NCBI GenBank assembly: GCA_902786965.1
Contig: CADAEJ010000003.1
Location: 1 to 62,320, forward strand
DNA length: 62,320 nucleotides
Origin: an uncultured Ruminococcus sp.
GTDB lineage: Bacteria; Bacillota; Clostridia; Oscillospirales; Ruminococcaceae
Reading direction: 5' to 3'
The position numbers and the translations under genes were made by a program. Shown here piece by piece: positions 25,676 to 34,959 of the stretch (positions are counted from its first letter, which is position 1; each line of letters opens with the position of its first letter). The notes beneath the pieces are model-generated. The model saw only the letters and a program-made list of their open reading frames with translations, was not told where the DNA came from and did no database searches.

Positions 25676-26314
25676 ATGAATATCGCAAACCTTATGGTAA
25701 ACGAACAAAGCAGTATAAAGATAGCCTCGACAAGCACACTGTATTTTGATCCGTTCAACTTGCCTAACGAACCGCACGATGCCGATTTAGTGTTTATTAC
25801 CCACGAGCATTACGATCATTTCTCATTTAAAGACATCGACAAAGCGGCAAACGAAAAGACGATATATGTCTTCCCAAGAGGTATGAAAAATGCGATGCTC
25901 AAGCATAAAATACCCAAGGAACAGATATATCCTCTTGTACCCGGGCAGACAGCTCTGATAGCCGGAGTACCCATACAAGCAATAGCGGCTTATAATATCA
26001 ACAAGCCGTTCCACCCTAAAAACAATGGTTGGCTTGGCTATGTAGTTACAGTTGACGGCAGCCGCATATACATCTGCGGAGATACCGATGATACACCCGA
26101 AGCGCGTGCAGTAAAGTGCGATATCGTCTGCGTGCCTGTCGGCGGAACATATACAATGGATGCCAGGGAAGCAGCAGTTTTTGTGAATACGATAAAACCG
26201 AGGATCGCAGTTCCCATGCATTACGGCACCGTGGTAGGCAAGCCTGCCGATGCCGACACATTTGAGCGATGTGTATACAAAAATATACCTGTTTGCCGCA
26301 AGCTTTTCTTTTAA
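25676..26314 (+). CDS. metallo-beta-lactamase fold hydrolase
   Basis: A 212-residue enzyme with the zinc motif ITHEHYDHFS (residues about 41-50), a later aspartate in ICGDTDDT and a histidine in VPMHYGTV. This matches the UlaG/YtkL-like MBL group. Substrate unknown. Its start has AAAGGGGAG and lies 21 bases after the DUF1667 gene, so it may belong to the same transcript. A long stem terminator follows. Confidence 0.9.
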   Translation: MNIANLMVNEQSSIKIASTSTLYFDPFNLPNEPHDADLVFITHEHYDHFSFKDIDKAANEKTIYVFPRGMKNAMLKHKIPKEQIYPLVPGQTALIAGVPIQAIAAYNINKPFHPKNNGWLGYVVTVDGSRIYICGDTDDTPEARAVKCDIVCVPVGGTYTMDAREAAVFVNTIKPRIAVPMHYGTVVGKPADADTFERCVYKNIPVCRKLFF

Positions 26315-26323
26315 TGATTGCTG

Positions 26324-26366
26324 CCCGATGCCTACTATATATAGTAGGTGTCGGGTATTATTTTTG
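26324..26366 (+). terminator. terminator after the MBL gene
   Basis: A 16-bp stem (26324-26339 with 26340-26355, two G-T pairs), then TATTATTTTTG. The arms meet directly with no unpaired loop, so the central bases must open. Confidence 0.85.
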
Positions 26367-26483
26367 CCTGTTGAGAAGACATAAAAAGACTGCTGACAAA
26401 CAGATCGGCAGACAGATAGAACAAAGGTTCACTATAAGAGAAAAAAGACAGAAAAACAAGAAAATTTTCAGATTTTTATGTGT

Positions 26484-26502
26484 GTAAAGTGAAATGCTTT
26501 AC
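26484..26502. repeat. palindromic repeat, copy 1 (upstream of nrdD)
   Basis: GTAAAG-N7-CTTTAC, followed by AGCG. A second copy with the same layout lies 149 bases downstream. The 500 bases around them are AT-rich with no supported gene, so they look like binding sites for an unidentified regulator. Confidence 0.6.
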
Positions 26503-26632
26503 AGCGATATTTAGTAGAAATTCGATTTGTTTTCAGGCAAAAAACGGCCGATTTTGTAAATAGTTTGTTCATATTTGCCTTCTTTTGAATTAGTTTTTGG
26601 CGCAAACAAGCGTAAAATCAGTATTTATGCCT

Positions 26633-26651
26633 GTAAAGTAAATCACTTTAT
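26633..26651. repeat. palindromic repeat, copy 2 (upstream of nrdD)
   Basis: GTAAAG-N7-CTTTAT, followed by AGCG. About 21 of 27 bases agree with copy 1 when the flanks are included. Confidence 0.6.
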
Positions 26652-26797
26652 AGCGTTATATGCAAAAACAGTGCTGTTAAGTATATTTGCTTGACGAAAA
26701 ACGCGCAAAAATTATTTGAAATACCTCGAAAATTTACATAAACTGTAAATTGTGCAGTGTGTACAAAAGTTGTGGGTCTAATTTGGCAAAAAGCACA

Positions 26798-26862
26798 TTG
26801 ACAGTTCGGAACAAATACTATATACTTTGAATTGTTCCACACGAACCACAACATATTGTGGT
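26798..26862 (+). promoter_or_regulatory. nrdD promoter with paired NrdR boxes
   Basis: TTGACA (26798-26803), 17 bases, TATACT (26821-26826). An NrdR-box-like sequence covers 26814-26829, right over the -10. A second lies in the palindrome ACCACAA (26845-26851) / TTGTGGT (26856-26862). The box centres are 32 bases apart, the three-turn spacing known for NrdR, the ATP/dATP-sensing repressor of ribonucleotide reductase genes. The leader to the start codon is about 155 bases; GAGAGC...GCTCTTTGAG-like short repeats near 26863 form no clear terminator. Confidence 0.78.
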
Positions 26863-26989
26863 CGCTCTTTGAGAGCTGAAAGGTGTGGCGGGCGTATCTG
26901 CCCAAAGGCTATTATGGTTTTTTATAATGCAGTCGGTTCTTATTCTGACTGTTGTATATAGTGAAGATGATAATCGGGGGAAGTTTATT

Positions 26990-29230
26990 ATGATTATTAA
27001 GATCAAAAAACGTGACGGAAGAACAGTTACATTTAATATCGAGAAGATCGCCAATGCTATATATAAGGCTGCACAGTCAGTCGGCGGCTCCGATCAGGAG
27101 GAAGCGCTCACACTTGCCGGCAAGGTCGTAGATATGCTTATGGAAAAGGAGATGACCTCTCCTACTGTTGAGCAGATCCAGGACTGCGTTGAAAAGGTCC
27201 TTATAAATGAAGGTCATGCATCTACTGCAAAGGCTTATATCCTTTACCGTTCCGAGAGGACCCGCGCAAGAGAGATGAATACAAGGCTTATGAAGGTCTA
27301 TGAGGATCTTACCTTCAAGTCTGCCAAGGATTCCGATCTCAAGCGTGAAAATGCCAATATCGATGGTGATACCGCTATGGGCACAATGCTCAAATATGGT
27401 TCAGTCGGCGCAAAAGAGTTCTATGAGATGTATGTGCTTGACCCTGTACACGCAAAAGCACATTCCGAGGGTGACATACATATTCACGATATGGATTTTT
27501 ATACCCTCACCACTACCTGCACCCAGATCGACCTTACAAAGCTGTTTAATAAGGGCTTTTCCACAGGTCACGGTCATCTGAGGACACCTAACGATATCGC
27601 AAGCTATGCTGCGCTCGCGTGTATAGCTATACAGTCTAACCAGAACGACCAGCACGGCGGTCAGTCGCTGCCTAAGTTTGATTATGATATGGCTGCGGGC
27701 GTTGCCAAGACTTTCAAGCACAGATACCGCGATAATGTTCACAGAGCGCTCAATCTGCTCGGCGGATTTGAGAACTCGCAGGCTATCGCTAAAAAGCTCG
27801 TTGACCAGCTTGAAGAGAAGGGCTTTGTTCCTACGCTTTCAAACGATAACGGCTATCAGGATGCCGAGGCTAAACTGCTTGTGCAGATAGTTGACGCTCC
27901 GACTGTCAAGAAAATTCAGAATTTTGCATACAAGACCTCTGTCAAAGAGACTGACAGAGCTACCTATCAGGCTATGGAGGCTCTTATCCATAACCTCAAT
28001 ACTATGAATTCCAGAGCTGGTGCGCAGACACCGTTCAGCTCCATCAACTACGGTACCGATACCTCTATCGAGGGCAGAATGGTCATCAAGAATGTTCTGC
28101 TCGCAGAGGAGGCTGGCCTTGGCAACGGTGAAACACCTATTTTCCCGATCCACATTTTCAAGGTCAAGGAGGGTGTCAACTTTAATCCTACCGATCCTAA
28201 CTATGACCTTTTCAAGCTTGCCTGCCGGGTTTCCGCAAAGCGTCTTTTCCCGAATTTCTCGTTCATTGATGCTCCTTATAATCTTCAGTATTATAAAGAG
28301 GGCGATCCGAACACGGAGATCGCTTATATGGGCTGCCGTACAAGAGTTATTTCCAATGCGCACGACCCATCAAGAGAGATCGTTACAGGCAGAGGCAACC
28401 TGTCCTTTACTTCGATAAATCTCCCTCGTCTTGGCATCAAGGCGAATAAGAACATAGGTGCGTTCTTTGACAGCCTTGACGATATGATGCAGCTTTGTAT
28501 CGACCAGCTCAAGCACAGATTCAAGATCCAGTGCATGAAGAGAGTCAGAAACTATCCTTTCCTTATGGGACAGGGTGTTTGGATCGATTCGGAGAACCTC
28601 TCACAAGACGATACAGTTGAGGAAGTCCTCAAGCACGGTACGCTTTCAGTCGGCTTTATCGGACTTGCAGAGTGCCTTGTAGCGCTTACCGGCAAGCATC
28701 ACGGTGAGGACGAGGAATCAAGAAAGCTTGGACTTGAGATAATAACTCATATGCGCAACAGAATGGACGAGGAAACCAAGCGCACAGGTTTGAATTTCTC
28801 ACTGCTTGCAACGCCTGCCGAGGGTCTTTCGGGCAGATTTGTCAATATGGATAAGAAACGTTTCGGTGTTATCCCCGGTGTTACCGACAGGGAATACTAC
28901 ACCAATTCATTCCATATACCTGTTTACTTTAATATCAACGCTTTTGAAAAGCTTAAAATAGAAGCTCCGTATCACGCTCTTACCAATGCCGGTCATATCA
29001 GCTATATCGAGCTTGACGGCGACCCGCTCAACAACCTCACTGCCTTTGAAAAGGTCGTAAGGTATATGAAGGAAGTCGGTATCGGATATGGTTCTATCAA
29101 CCATCCTGTTGACCGTGACCCTGTCTGCGGATATACGGGAATAATCGGGGACAAGTGCCCCAAGTGCGGCAGAACAGAGGCTGAACACCACAGAGTCTGC
29201 CACGAAAGAATACCACGCCTTAAAGCATAG
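26990..29230 (+). CDS. nrdD: anaerobic ribonucleoside-triphosphate reductase
   Basis: A 746-residue class III reductase turning ribonucleotides into deoxyribonucleotides without oxygen. An N-terminal ATP-cone (about 1-90, KIKKRDGRTVTFNIEKI) binds the allosteric nucleotide, and the catalytic barrel follows. At the C-terminus VCGYTG (712-717) and CPKCG resemble the zinc site. After these the protein stops at RVCHERIPRLKA, just where the RxxGY glycyl-radical loop of relatives would begin. So the radical glycine is missing or must be G714. ATG at 26990 after GGGGGAAG. nrdG follows. Confidence 0.93.
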   Translation: MIIKIKKRDGRTVTFNIEKIANAIYKAAQSVGGSDQEEALTLAGKVVDMLMEKEMTSPTVEQIQDCVEKVLINEGHASTAKAYILYRSERTRAREMNTRLMKVYEDLTFKSAKDSDLKRENANIDGDTAMGTMLKYGSVGAKEFYEMYVLDPVHAKAHSEGDIHIHDMDFYTLTTTCTQIDLTKLFNKGFSTGHGHLRTPNDIASYAALACIAIQSNQNDQHGGQSLPKFDYDMAAGVAKTFKHRYRDNVHRALNLLGGFENSQAIAKKLVDQLEEKGFVPTLSNDNGYQDAEAKLLVQIVDAPTVKKIQNFAYKTSVKETDRATYQAMEALIHNLNTMNSRAGAQTPFSSINYGTDTSIEGRMVIKNVLLAEEAGLGNGETPIFPIHIFKVKEGVNFNPTDPNYDLFKLACRVSAKRLFPNFSFIDAPYNLQYYKEGDPNTEIAYMGCRTRVISNAHDPSREIVTGRGNLSFTSINLPRLGIKANKNIGAFFDSLDDMMQLCIDQLKHRFKIQCMKRVRNYPFLMGQGVWIDSENLSQDDTVEEVLKHGTLSVGFIGLAECLVALTGKHHGEDEESRKLGLEIITHMRNRMDEETKRTGLNFSLLATPAEGLSGRFVNMDKKRFGVIPGVTDREYYTNSFHIPVYFNINAFEKLKIEAPYHALTNAGHISYIELDGDPLNNLTAFEKVVRYMKEVGIGYGSINHPVDRDPVCGYTGIIGDKCPKCGRTEAEHHRVCHERIPRLKA

Positions 29231-29248
29231 TCAAGTGCTCTCTTTTTA

Positions 29249-29290
29249 GGGCTTCGTTCTCACATAGAGAGCGGAGCCCAGCTTTTTTTC
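29249..29290 (+). terminator. intrinsic terminator between nrdD and nrdG
   Basis: A 13-bp stem (29249-29261 with 29267-29279, three G-T pairs), then AGCTTTTTTT. It should lower nrdG expression relative to nrdD. Confidence 0.82.
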
Positions 29291-29303
29291 AGGAGGAAAA
29301 ATT

Positions 29304-29825
29304 ATGAAACTGCGAATAGCAGGTACTGTCAGCGAATCAATAGTTGACGGTCCGGGATTCAGATATACCATCTTTACGCAAGGCTGCCCGCATCACTGTG
29401 AGGGCTGCCATAACCCGCAGACGCACGATTTCAACGGCGGTGTGCTCGTTGATACCGATGACCTGTTTGCCGAGATAATCAAGGACAGGCTCCTTGACGG
29501 CGTTACTTTCAGCGGAGGCGACCCGTTCTGCCAGTGCAAACCGCTTACCGAGCTTGCACGCAAAATAAGAGCCTACGACGGCTTTATAACGCCGCTTAAT
29601 ATCATCTCGTATACGGGCTATACATACGAGTACCTTGTTTCCAATGCAAATGATGAAAACGGCTATATGGAGCTTTTAAAAGAGCTTGATTACCTCGTTG
29701 ACGGCCCATTTGTGCTTGCCAAGCGAAGCCTTGAGTTGAAATTTATGGGCAGCTCAAACCAGCGCTTTATTGACGTTAAACAGTCACTTGAACAGGGCAG
29801 AGCAGTTGAGATCGAGCCATACTGA
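29304..29825 (+). CDS. nrdG: anaerobic ribonucleotide reductase activating protein
   Basis: A 173-residue radical-SAM enzyme that installs the glycyl radical on NrdD. The iron-sulfur motif CPHHCEGC (CxxxCxxC) lies at about residues 28-35, SAM contacts are at VTFSGGDPF, and the size is normal for NrdG. The ribosome binding site AGGAGGAAA overlaps the T run of the upstream terminator. Its presence implies that a radical-bearing partner exists. Confidence 0.96.
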   Translation: MKLRIAGTVSESIVDGPGFRYTIFTQGCPHHCEGCHNPQTHDFNGGVLVDTDDLFAEIIKDRLLDGVTFSGGDPFCQCKPLTELARKIRAYDGFITPLNIISYTGYTYEYLVSNANDENGYMELLKELDYLVDGPFVLAKRSLELKFMGSSNQRFIDVKQSLEQGRAVEIEPY

Positions 29826-29838
29826 ATCATACCAAACA

Positions 29839-29886
29839 AAAAGCAGCCTATCGGTTTATCAGAACCGTTAAGCTGCTTATTTTTTA
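29839..29886. terminator. bidirectional terminator
   Basis: AAGCAGC pairs with GCTGCTT around an inner CGGTT / AACCG helix, with A-run and T-run flanks, between converging nrdG and the transglutaminase gene. Confidence 0.85.
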
Positions 29887-32649
29887 GTACATACAGTTTA
29901 CAAGCATTGCAGATATGAATTTAACAGGGCTCAGATTCGGCTTGACGATTATCCTTGCAATATAGTTCAGGTATTCGTAAGCGCGGTCAAGCTCTTCCTT
30001 GCTCGGTTCGTGCTTGCCCATATAAGCGTCCTGCGTTACGCTGAACAGGAACTTGAGTTCCTTGCCTATGTGTATATCCTTCTTTGCAAGCTCCTCGTGT
30101 ATCTGATCGCAAAGCTGCTCATCGGTGATGTTGTCACCGACATTCAGATCCAGAAGTTTAAGATACTTTATCGAGTATTTCAGAATGTATTCAAGTCGTT
30201 TTATCCCTTCGCCGTCCAGACAGTTGCGCTCGCGCGTCCTTATAAGAAGGATCCTTCGCAGCAGCATCACTGCCAGAAATGCCGCTATCATGATCGCAGC
30301 CGCAATAATGATCTTTGCCGAGGAGAAAGCGTTGTGATCGTTCTGCGGCGGATACGGAGCTATTGATGTATCGCTTCCGATATTTGAGGTAATTGTACCG
30401 CTGCCACTGCTGTCAGGTGCGCTTCTGTGGTCGATGTATCCGCTTGTGCTTTGGTCGGAAGAATTGCTGTCGGGTGAAGCTGAGTCGGGTGAACTGCTTG
30501 GATCTGCCTGCGAGCTGTCAGGTGAGGACGATGTATCAGGCGATGAAGAGCTGTCAGGTGTGCTTTCTGACGAGCTGTCACTTGCTGATGAAGAGTCGAT
30601 CTGACTGCTGCTGTCATCTACAGGAGTCTGTATAGGGTGCTTTTCCTTCTCGGTCATATTCGGGTTGTCGTTATCATATCCCGGAGTAAAATCTACACAA
30701 ACCCAGCCGTAGTTTTCAAAGTATACCTCCGTCCAGGCGTGCGCGCATTTGTCAGTTACATCAATGCTGCACGATTCTGCATTCTGATCGCAAAGTGACG
30801 GCAGCACCACATATCCTTCCACAAATCTTGCCTGGAAGCCGAACATTCTCAAAAGCTGAACGCCCGCTGATGCGTAGTAAGAGCAGTATCCCTTTTTCTG
30901 CTCACTGAGGAAGTAGTCAACAAAATCTCTGCCTTTAGGTGTTTTTCCGGGCTCCAGCGAGTACTGGAAGTTATTATCGGAGAAATACATATTTATCGCA
31001 ACAACAACATCGTTATAGCTGCGCACACCTTTGAGATATTTACTTTCTATCTCGTTGTATGCTCTCCTCAGACCCTCTGATTCGGTCACCTTGCTGTAAT
31101 TCTTTTTAACGAACGAATTGTAGCTCTCAAGTGCGTCAGACGGAAGAGTATTGTTTCTCTCGAATGCATCAGGATCGTTTATCACAGCGTTCTGGACACT
31201 TTCAAAGCTGTCAAAATCGGGATTTGGCTTTCTGTAAGATATGCTGTAGCTGTTTGAACCAAGCTTTACATACGAATCCAGATACGGCCGCATCTTGTAG
31301 TCTTTTTTCTGCTCCGATGCAGTATAGTATGAAGCATACGGCGCATATACGAACTTTTTGCTCGCGCCCTTGACTTTTACGCTGATCTCCTCATCGGCAG
31401 TCAGCCCTTCCTCTCCCCGCGCAGCGAGAAGATTTGTCAGGTCGGTAAGCTCAAAATAGTTTATATCCTGCGGACTGACTCCGACCGAATCAAGCTTCTT
31501 TGCAAAGCTTTCTGATTTGTTGTACGTCACAGGATCCCATTGGTTGTTATTGTAATCACCGGCAACATAGCCGCGCAGATACAAGGTTTCCTTGAAAGGC
31601 GCTGTATCGACCACAAGAGCCGTTGTTCCGTTGAAGTTGATACCGTCCGTATCACCGAGTTTGCCTCCGTTTGTACCGCCGACCGCTTTTGTTCCGAAGA
31701 AATCAAATCCGCCGTCATAGTCAGCAAACAGACCGCCAAGATCTTCGAGGCTGAAATTTTCAATAAAGTTATTGATACGTTTTCTGTACCTTTCAACAGT
31801 TTCAGATCTTTCGTGCCCAAACAGATTGGCAAGCAAGATGGTGAGAATAAAAATAGCTGCACAAAGCAGAGCAATAAATCTCATCAGCACGAAGAAAACC
31901 TTTGATTTTTCGGTTTCTGATGTCAGGTAATACGTGTGCTTTTTTTCGTGTACCGCAAATGTATTCTTTCGCCCCGCCTTGTTTGTGCGCTGATTTATAG
32001 TGTGCAGCGAGATAAGTATCACCCAGCCCATTACCAGCACGACCACCGAAACAAGAGGCGCTTCCCAGCCGTGATACATTCCAAGCTCAAACAGCGGGAA
32101 CGTGATTATGAAAAGCATTGGGAAATCTATCCTGAACACACAGGCGATCGTAACAACAATGCTTACCACCGATGACAGGAAGTTCATAAAGAACGATGCA
32201 AGCTCGGGGTAGTCAAGCGGGTGTATGCCGTTAAGCGATGTGCCGAGCATACTGCTTGGCTGTTTTGCGTGTTCAAGGTAAAGCGAAACTGTGCAGAAGA
32301 ATCCCTGTGATACCTCTGTGTAATTCAGCACAAAGTACAAAAAGTACAAAACAAGGAATATGATCGCGATCGTTCTGATCTCCTTATTATTGACTTTTGC
32401 AACGCAAAGAAGTCCTGTCGAGAGAAAACAGCACAGGAAAATGCCTGCATAGCTTGGTTCTTTCAATATGAACGATGCAAACATACACATCGTTGCAAAG
32501 CTGACAGCAAGCGCGAACAAAGCCCTTGCTATGCTGAAATATACGGATTCGTGCGGCTTTGTGTATCGCAATGTGATATCATTTCCAAAGCAAACACCGT
32601 TGCTGCTGATAAAACCGTTGTCTATCAGAGCTTTTCTTTTCTTTCTCAT
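29884..32649 (-). CDS. transglutaminase-like membrane protein
   Basis: A 921-residue protein. About six or seven hydrophobic helices lie in the first 270 residues. A long outside region follows with a transglutaminase core whose triad is visible: Cys in KKGYCSYYASA, His in CAHAWTEVYF, Asp in WVCVDFTPG. A low-complexity spacer rich in Ser, Asp and Pro (about 90 residues) leads to one more helix (about 770-790) and a cytoplasmic tail. It is the last gene of a moxR / DUF58 / transglutaminase operon. Such TgpA-like proteins are thought to act on cell-surface proteins or peptides; the substrate is unknown. Confidence 0.92.
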   Translation of the reverse strand: MRKKRKALIDNGFISSNGVCFGNDITLRYTKPHESVYFSIARALFALAVSFATMCMFASFILKEPSYAGIFLCCFLSTGLLCVAKVNNKEIRTIAIIFLVLYFLYFVLNYTEVSQGFFCTVSLYLEHAKQPSSMLGTSLNGIHPLDYPELASFFMNFLSSVVSIVVTIACVFRIDFPMLFIITFPLFELGMYHGWEAPLVSVVVLVMGWVILISLHTINQRTNKAGRKNTFAVHEKKHTYYLTSETEKSKVFFVLMRFIALLCAAIFILTILLANLFGHERSETVERYRKRINNFIENFSLEDLGGLFADYDGGFDFFGTKAVGGTNGGKLGDTDGINFNGTTALVVDTAPFKETLYLRGYVAGDYNNNQWDPVTYNKSESFAKKLDSVGVSPQDINYFELTDLTNLLAARGEEGLTADEEISVKVKGASKKFVYAPYASYYTASEQKKDYKMRPYLDSYVKLGSNSYSISYRKPNPDFDSFESVQNAVINDPDAFERNNTLPSDALESYNSFVKKNYSKVTESEGLRRAYNEIESKYLKGVRSYNDVVVAINMYFSDNNFQYSLEPGKTPKGRDFVDYFLSEQKKGYCSYYASAGVQLLRMFGFQARFVEGYVVLPSLCDQNAESCSIDVTDKCAHAWTEVYFENYGWVCVDFTPGYDNDNPNMTEKEKHPIQTPVDDSSSQIDSSSASDSSSESTPDSSSSPDTSSSPDSSQADPSSSPDSASPDSNSSDQSTSGYIDHRSAPDSSGSGTITSNIGSDTSIAPYPPQNDHNAFSSAKIIIAAAIMIAAFLAVMLLRRILLIRTRERNCLDGEGIKRLEYILKYSIKYLKLLDLNVGDNITDEQLCDQIHEELAKKDIHIGKELKFLFSVTQDAYMGKHEPSKEELDRAYEYLNYIARIIVKPNLSPVKFISAMLVNCMY

Positions 32650-32687
32650 TTTTATATGTCTCCGAAATAATTGCTGATTTTTTAGTG

Positions 32688-33875
32688 TTAAAGCACAATT
32701 TCTGAAAATGCTTCTGCAACGCGGTCACGCATAACATTGAGTATCGTAACATTGTCGTTTGTTTCGCTCTTGCCAAGCATCTGCTGGTCATTCACCGCGA
32801 ATACGAATGTGTATCTTGATGCGCAGCCTGATTCGCTTATCGCAGTAACCTCGCTGCTTTCAAGCGCGGGCGTTACAACAATAAGGTGCGCACAGTTTAT
32901 CTGCCCTTCTTCTGCGGCAAACGGATATATCGGCATAGATCCATCGCTGTATGTTTTTGTTTTGATAAGTGCTTCAGAACAGTCCATATGATCCTGTTCG
33001 TCCTTGATGTTCATTTGCCTGAGCGCTTTATCTGCGTTGTCGAACCAGCTTATGCTGTGGGCGTATCCGCGTTCTGTGAGCAGCATTGATACTGATAGTG
33101 CGCTTTGTATGATAGCATCATAGCTGCGCAGACTGTCTGTATTTAGGTTGATGAAAATGTTGAGCGCGAAAGTCATCGGCAGTGAATAGTCCTTTACCAT
33201 GACCGAATCCTGCTTTGCAGAAAGCTTCCAGTGAATGCGGTTGAGCTTGTCGCCCTCTATATATTCGTGTATATCAAAGATCTGCGATGGGTCATCGCCC
33301 TTTTTATCGGGAGAGAATTCATCCGAGTCAAACCCTGTGTTGCTGTAGTCTGATATGCGGTTTTCAAGCCTGCTGTACTGCGGAAAGACAAAAACGGTCG
33401 AATCTTTCTGACATTCGCTGAAGCCTTTACCCCTGAGCTTGAATTTAAATAGCCTTAAAATGTCGAAAACACGGCATTTTTTGATCTTGAAATCCACCGC
33501 GCCAACGTGCAGCGATGCTATATTGAGCAGCATACTGTGGCTTTCTCTTGGCATTATCGGTGAATTGATCTTTGCGATATTTTTGCCGTCTGTTTCAATA
33601 GCGCTGTGGTATTCAAGCACTATCTCAAGATTTGCAACAGGGAATACAGAGCTGTTTTCGGCGACGATCTCAAGCTGCAGCGGAGTTTTGCCCGTAGCTT
33701 TCTGCGTCTTTTGTGTAAAGTACACCCTGACTTTTCTTGACAGATAAAAGTCAAGAGCAAACAGCACTATCGGCAGCGCGAACATAAACACCATCAGGTA
33801 ATACGAGAATGCACCCGTGTACATTATGTAGAAAAATACCGATATTATCATCAGTATCAGATATATAAAAATCAT
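32688..33875 (-). CDS. DUF58-family membrane protein
   Basis: A 395-residue protein with two N-terminal membrane helices (about 3-40), a beta-rich outside-type region, then the DUF58 core (DPSQIFDIHEYIEGDKLNRIHWKLSAKQDSVMVKDYS, in part) and a von Willebrand A-like fold at the C-terminus. DUF58 proteins are partners of MoxR ATPases. It lies 13 bases after moxR and 38 bases before the transglutaminase gene, so all three are likely one operon. Confidence 0.92.
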   Translation of the reverse strand: MIFIYLILMIISVFFYIMYTGAFSYYLMVFMFALPIVLFALDFYLSRKVRVYFTQKTQKATGKTPLQLEIVAENSSVFPVANLEIVLEYHSAIETDGKNIAKINSPIMPRESHSMLLNIASLHVGAVDFKIKKCRVFDILRLFKFKLRGKGFSECQKDSTVFVFPQYSRLENRISDYSNTGFDSDEFSPDKKGDDPSQIFDIHEYIEGDKLNRIHWKLSAKQDSVMVKDYSLPMTFALNIFINLNTDSLRSYDAIIQSALSVSMLLTERGYAHSISWFDNADKALRQMNIKDEQDHMDCSEALIKTKTYSDGSMPIYPFAAEEGQINCAHLIVVTPALESSEVTAISESGCASRYTFVFAVNDQQMLGKSETNDNVTILNVMRDRVAEAFSEIVL

Positions 33876-33888
33876 CGGTTTGCCTCGC

Positions 33889-34857
33889 TTATTTGTTTAT
33901 ACGCGGGACCTGCACGCCCGATATGACACCCTGGATGACCTGCTGCTGTGAGATACCGTTGAGCTTTGCCTTGGATTCAAAAACGAGCCTGTGTCTTACA
34001 ACATCGTCAAAACAGTAAAGCACATCATCAGGGATAACATAATCTCTTCCTTTGAGCAGGGCAGTAGCCTTGCATATTTTCAGCAGGGCGATAGAGCCTC
34101 TTGGCGAAAGACCGAGCTTGATATAAGCGTTATTTCTTGTAGCGTTAGCAAGCGCGGCGATGTATGACAGCACTTCATCTGAAACATAAACATCATCAAC
34201 GGTCCTTTTAGCCGCGATAATATCATCTATCGTAGCAACGCTCTGTACCGTATCGGTCGAAACATTGGTGTTTTTGGATTTGAGCATATTTATCTCGCTC
34301 TCAAATGACGGGTAGCCCATAGTCAGCCTTACAAGGAATCTGTCAAGCTGTGATTCGGGAAGCATCTGCGTGCCGATAGAGCCCATCGGGTTTTGCGTGG
34401 CGATAACGATGTACGGGTCAGGAACATTGTGCGTTACGCCGTCAACAGTGACCTTGCCCTCCTCCATTACCTCAAGCAGAGCAGACTGCGTTTTAGAGGA
34501 TGTTCTGTTTATCTCATCGGCAAGGAACAGATTTGTCATTGCCGCACCCTCTTTGTATCTGAACTCATGTGTATCCTTGTCAAGCACAGAAAAACCCGTT
34601 ACGTCTGACGGCAGAACATCAGGTGTGAACTGCATTCTCTTATAATCAAGATTCAGTGCCTTTGAAAGCGCGATAGCAAGTGTAGTTTTGCCAACGCCCG
34701 GTATATCCTCTATAAGAATATGACCGCCCGACAGTATCGAAAGCAAGACCTTGACGATTATCTCATCTTTGCCGATAATTACCTTTCTTACCTGATTGAT
34801 AACACTTTGCGAAAGTGCAAGCACTTTTTTCTGTTCATTGTTAAGTTCGTACGACAT
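33889..34857 (-). CDS. MoxR-family AAA+ ATPase
   Basis: A 322-residue ATPase with Walker A GVGKT (54-58), Walker B LFLADEINR, sensor 1 ATQNP and the arginine-rich lid. MoxR proteins act as chaperone-like helpers for von Willebrand A or DUF58 partners, the latter encoded next. The start at 34857 has AAGGAG nine bases upstream; in-frame starts further up fall within or beyond the promoter. First gene of the minus-strand operon. Confidence 0.95.
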   Translation of the reverse strand: MSYELNNEQKKVLALSQSVINQVRKVIIGKDEIIVKVLLSILSGGHILIEDIPGVGKTTLAIALSKALNLDYKRMQFTPDVLPSDVTGFSVLDKDTHEFRYKEGAAMTNLFLADEINRTSSKTQSALLEVMEEGKVTVDGVTHNVPDPYIVIATQNPMGSIGTQMLPESQLDRFLVRLTMGYPSFESEINMLKSKNTNVSTDTVQSVATIDDIIAAKRTVDDVYVSDEVLSYIAALANATRNNAYIKLGLSPRGSIALLKICKATALLKGRDYVIPDDVLYCFDDVVRHRLVFESKAKLNGISQQQVIQGVISGVQVPRINK

Positions 34858-34893
34858 TTGTTTTGTTCTCCTTATTTTAAAATATTCCATATT

Positions 34894-34922
34894 ATTATAA
34901 CATATATCACTTGTCAATGCAA
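34894..34922 (-). promoter_or_regulatory. promoter of the moxR operon
   Basis: On the minus strand TATAAT (34894-34899) lies 17 bases from TTGCAT (34917-34922). An overlapping TTGACA (34912-34917) pairs with a weaker TAATAT. One of these should drive the operon. Confidence 0.65.
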
Positions 34923-34959
34923 GTGTATCGACGAAAAAAATGTAATGGGCAGCCGGTAT

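Noticed and set aside
26269-26487. 72-codon frame after the MBL gene
   Set aside because: It starts inside the MBL gene, crosses its terminator and turns into Lys/Arg-rich AT-driven sequence.
29110-29140. Taking VCGYTG as the certain glycyl-radical site of NrdD
   Set aside because: The R of the RxxGY pattern is replaced and the position matches the first half of the zinc site in relatives, so it is kept only as an alternative.
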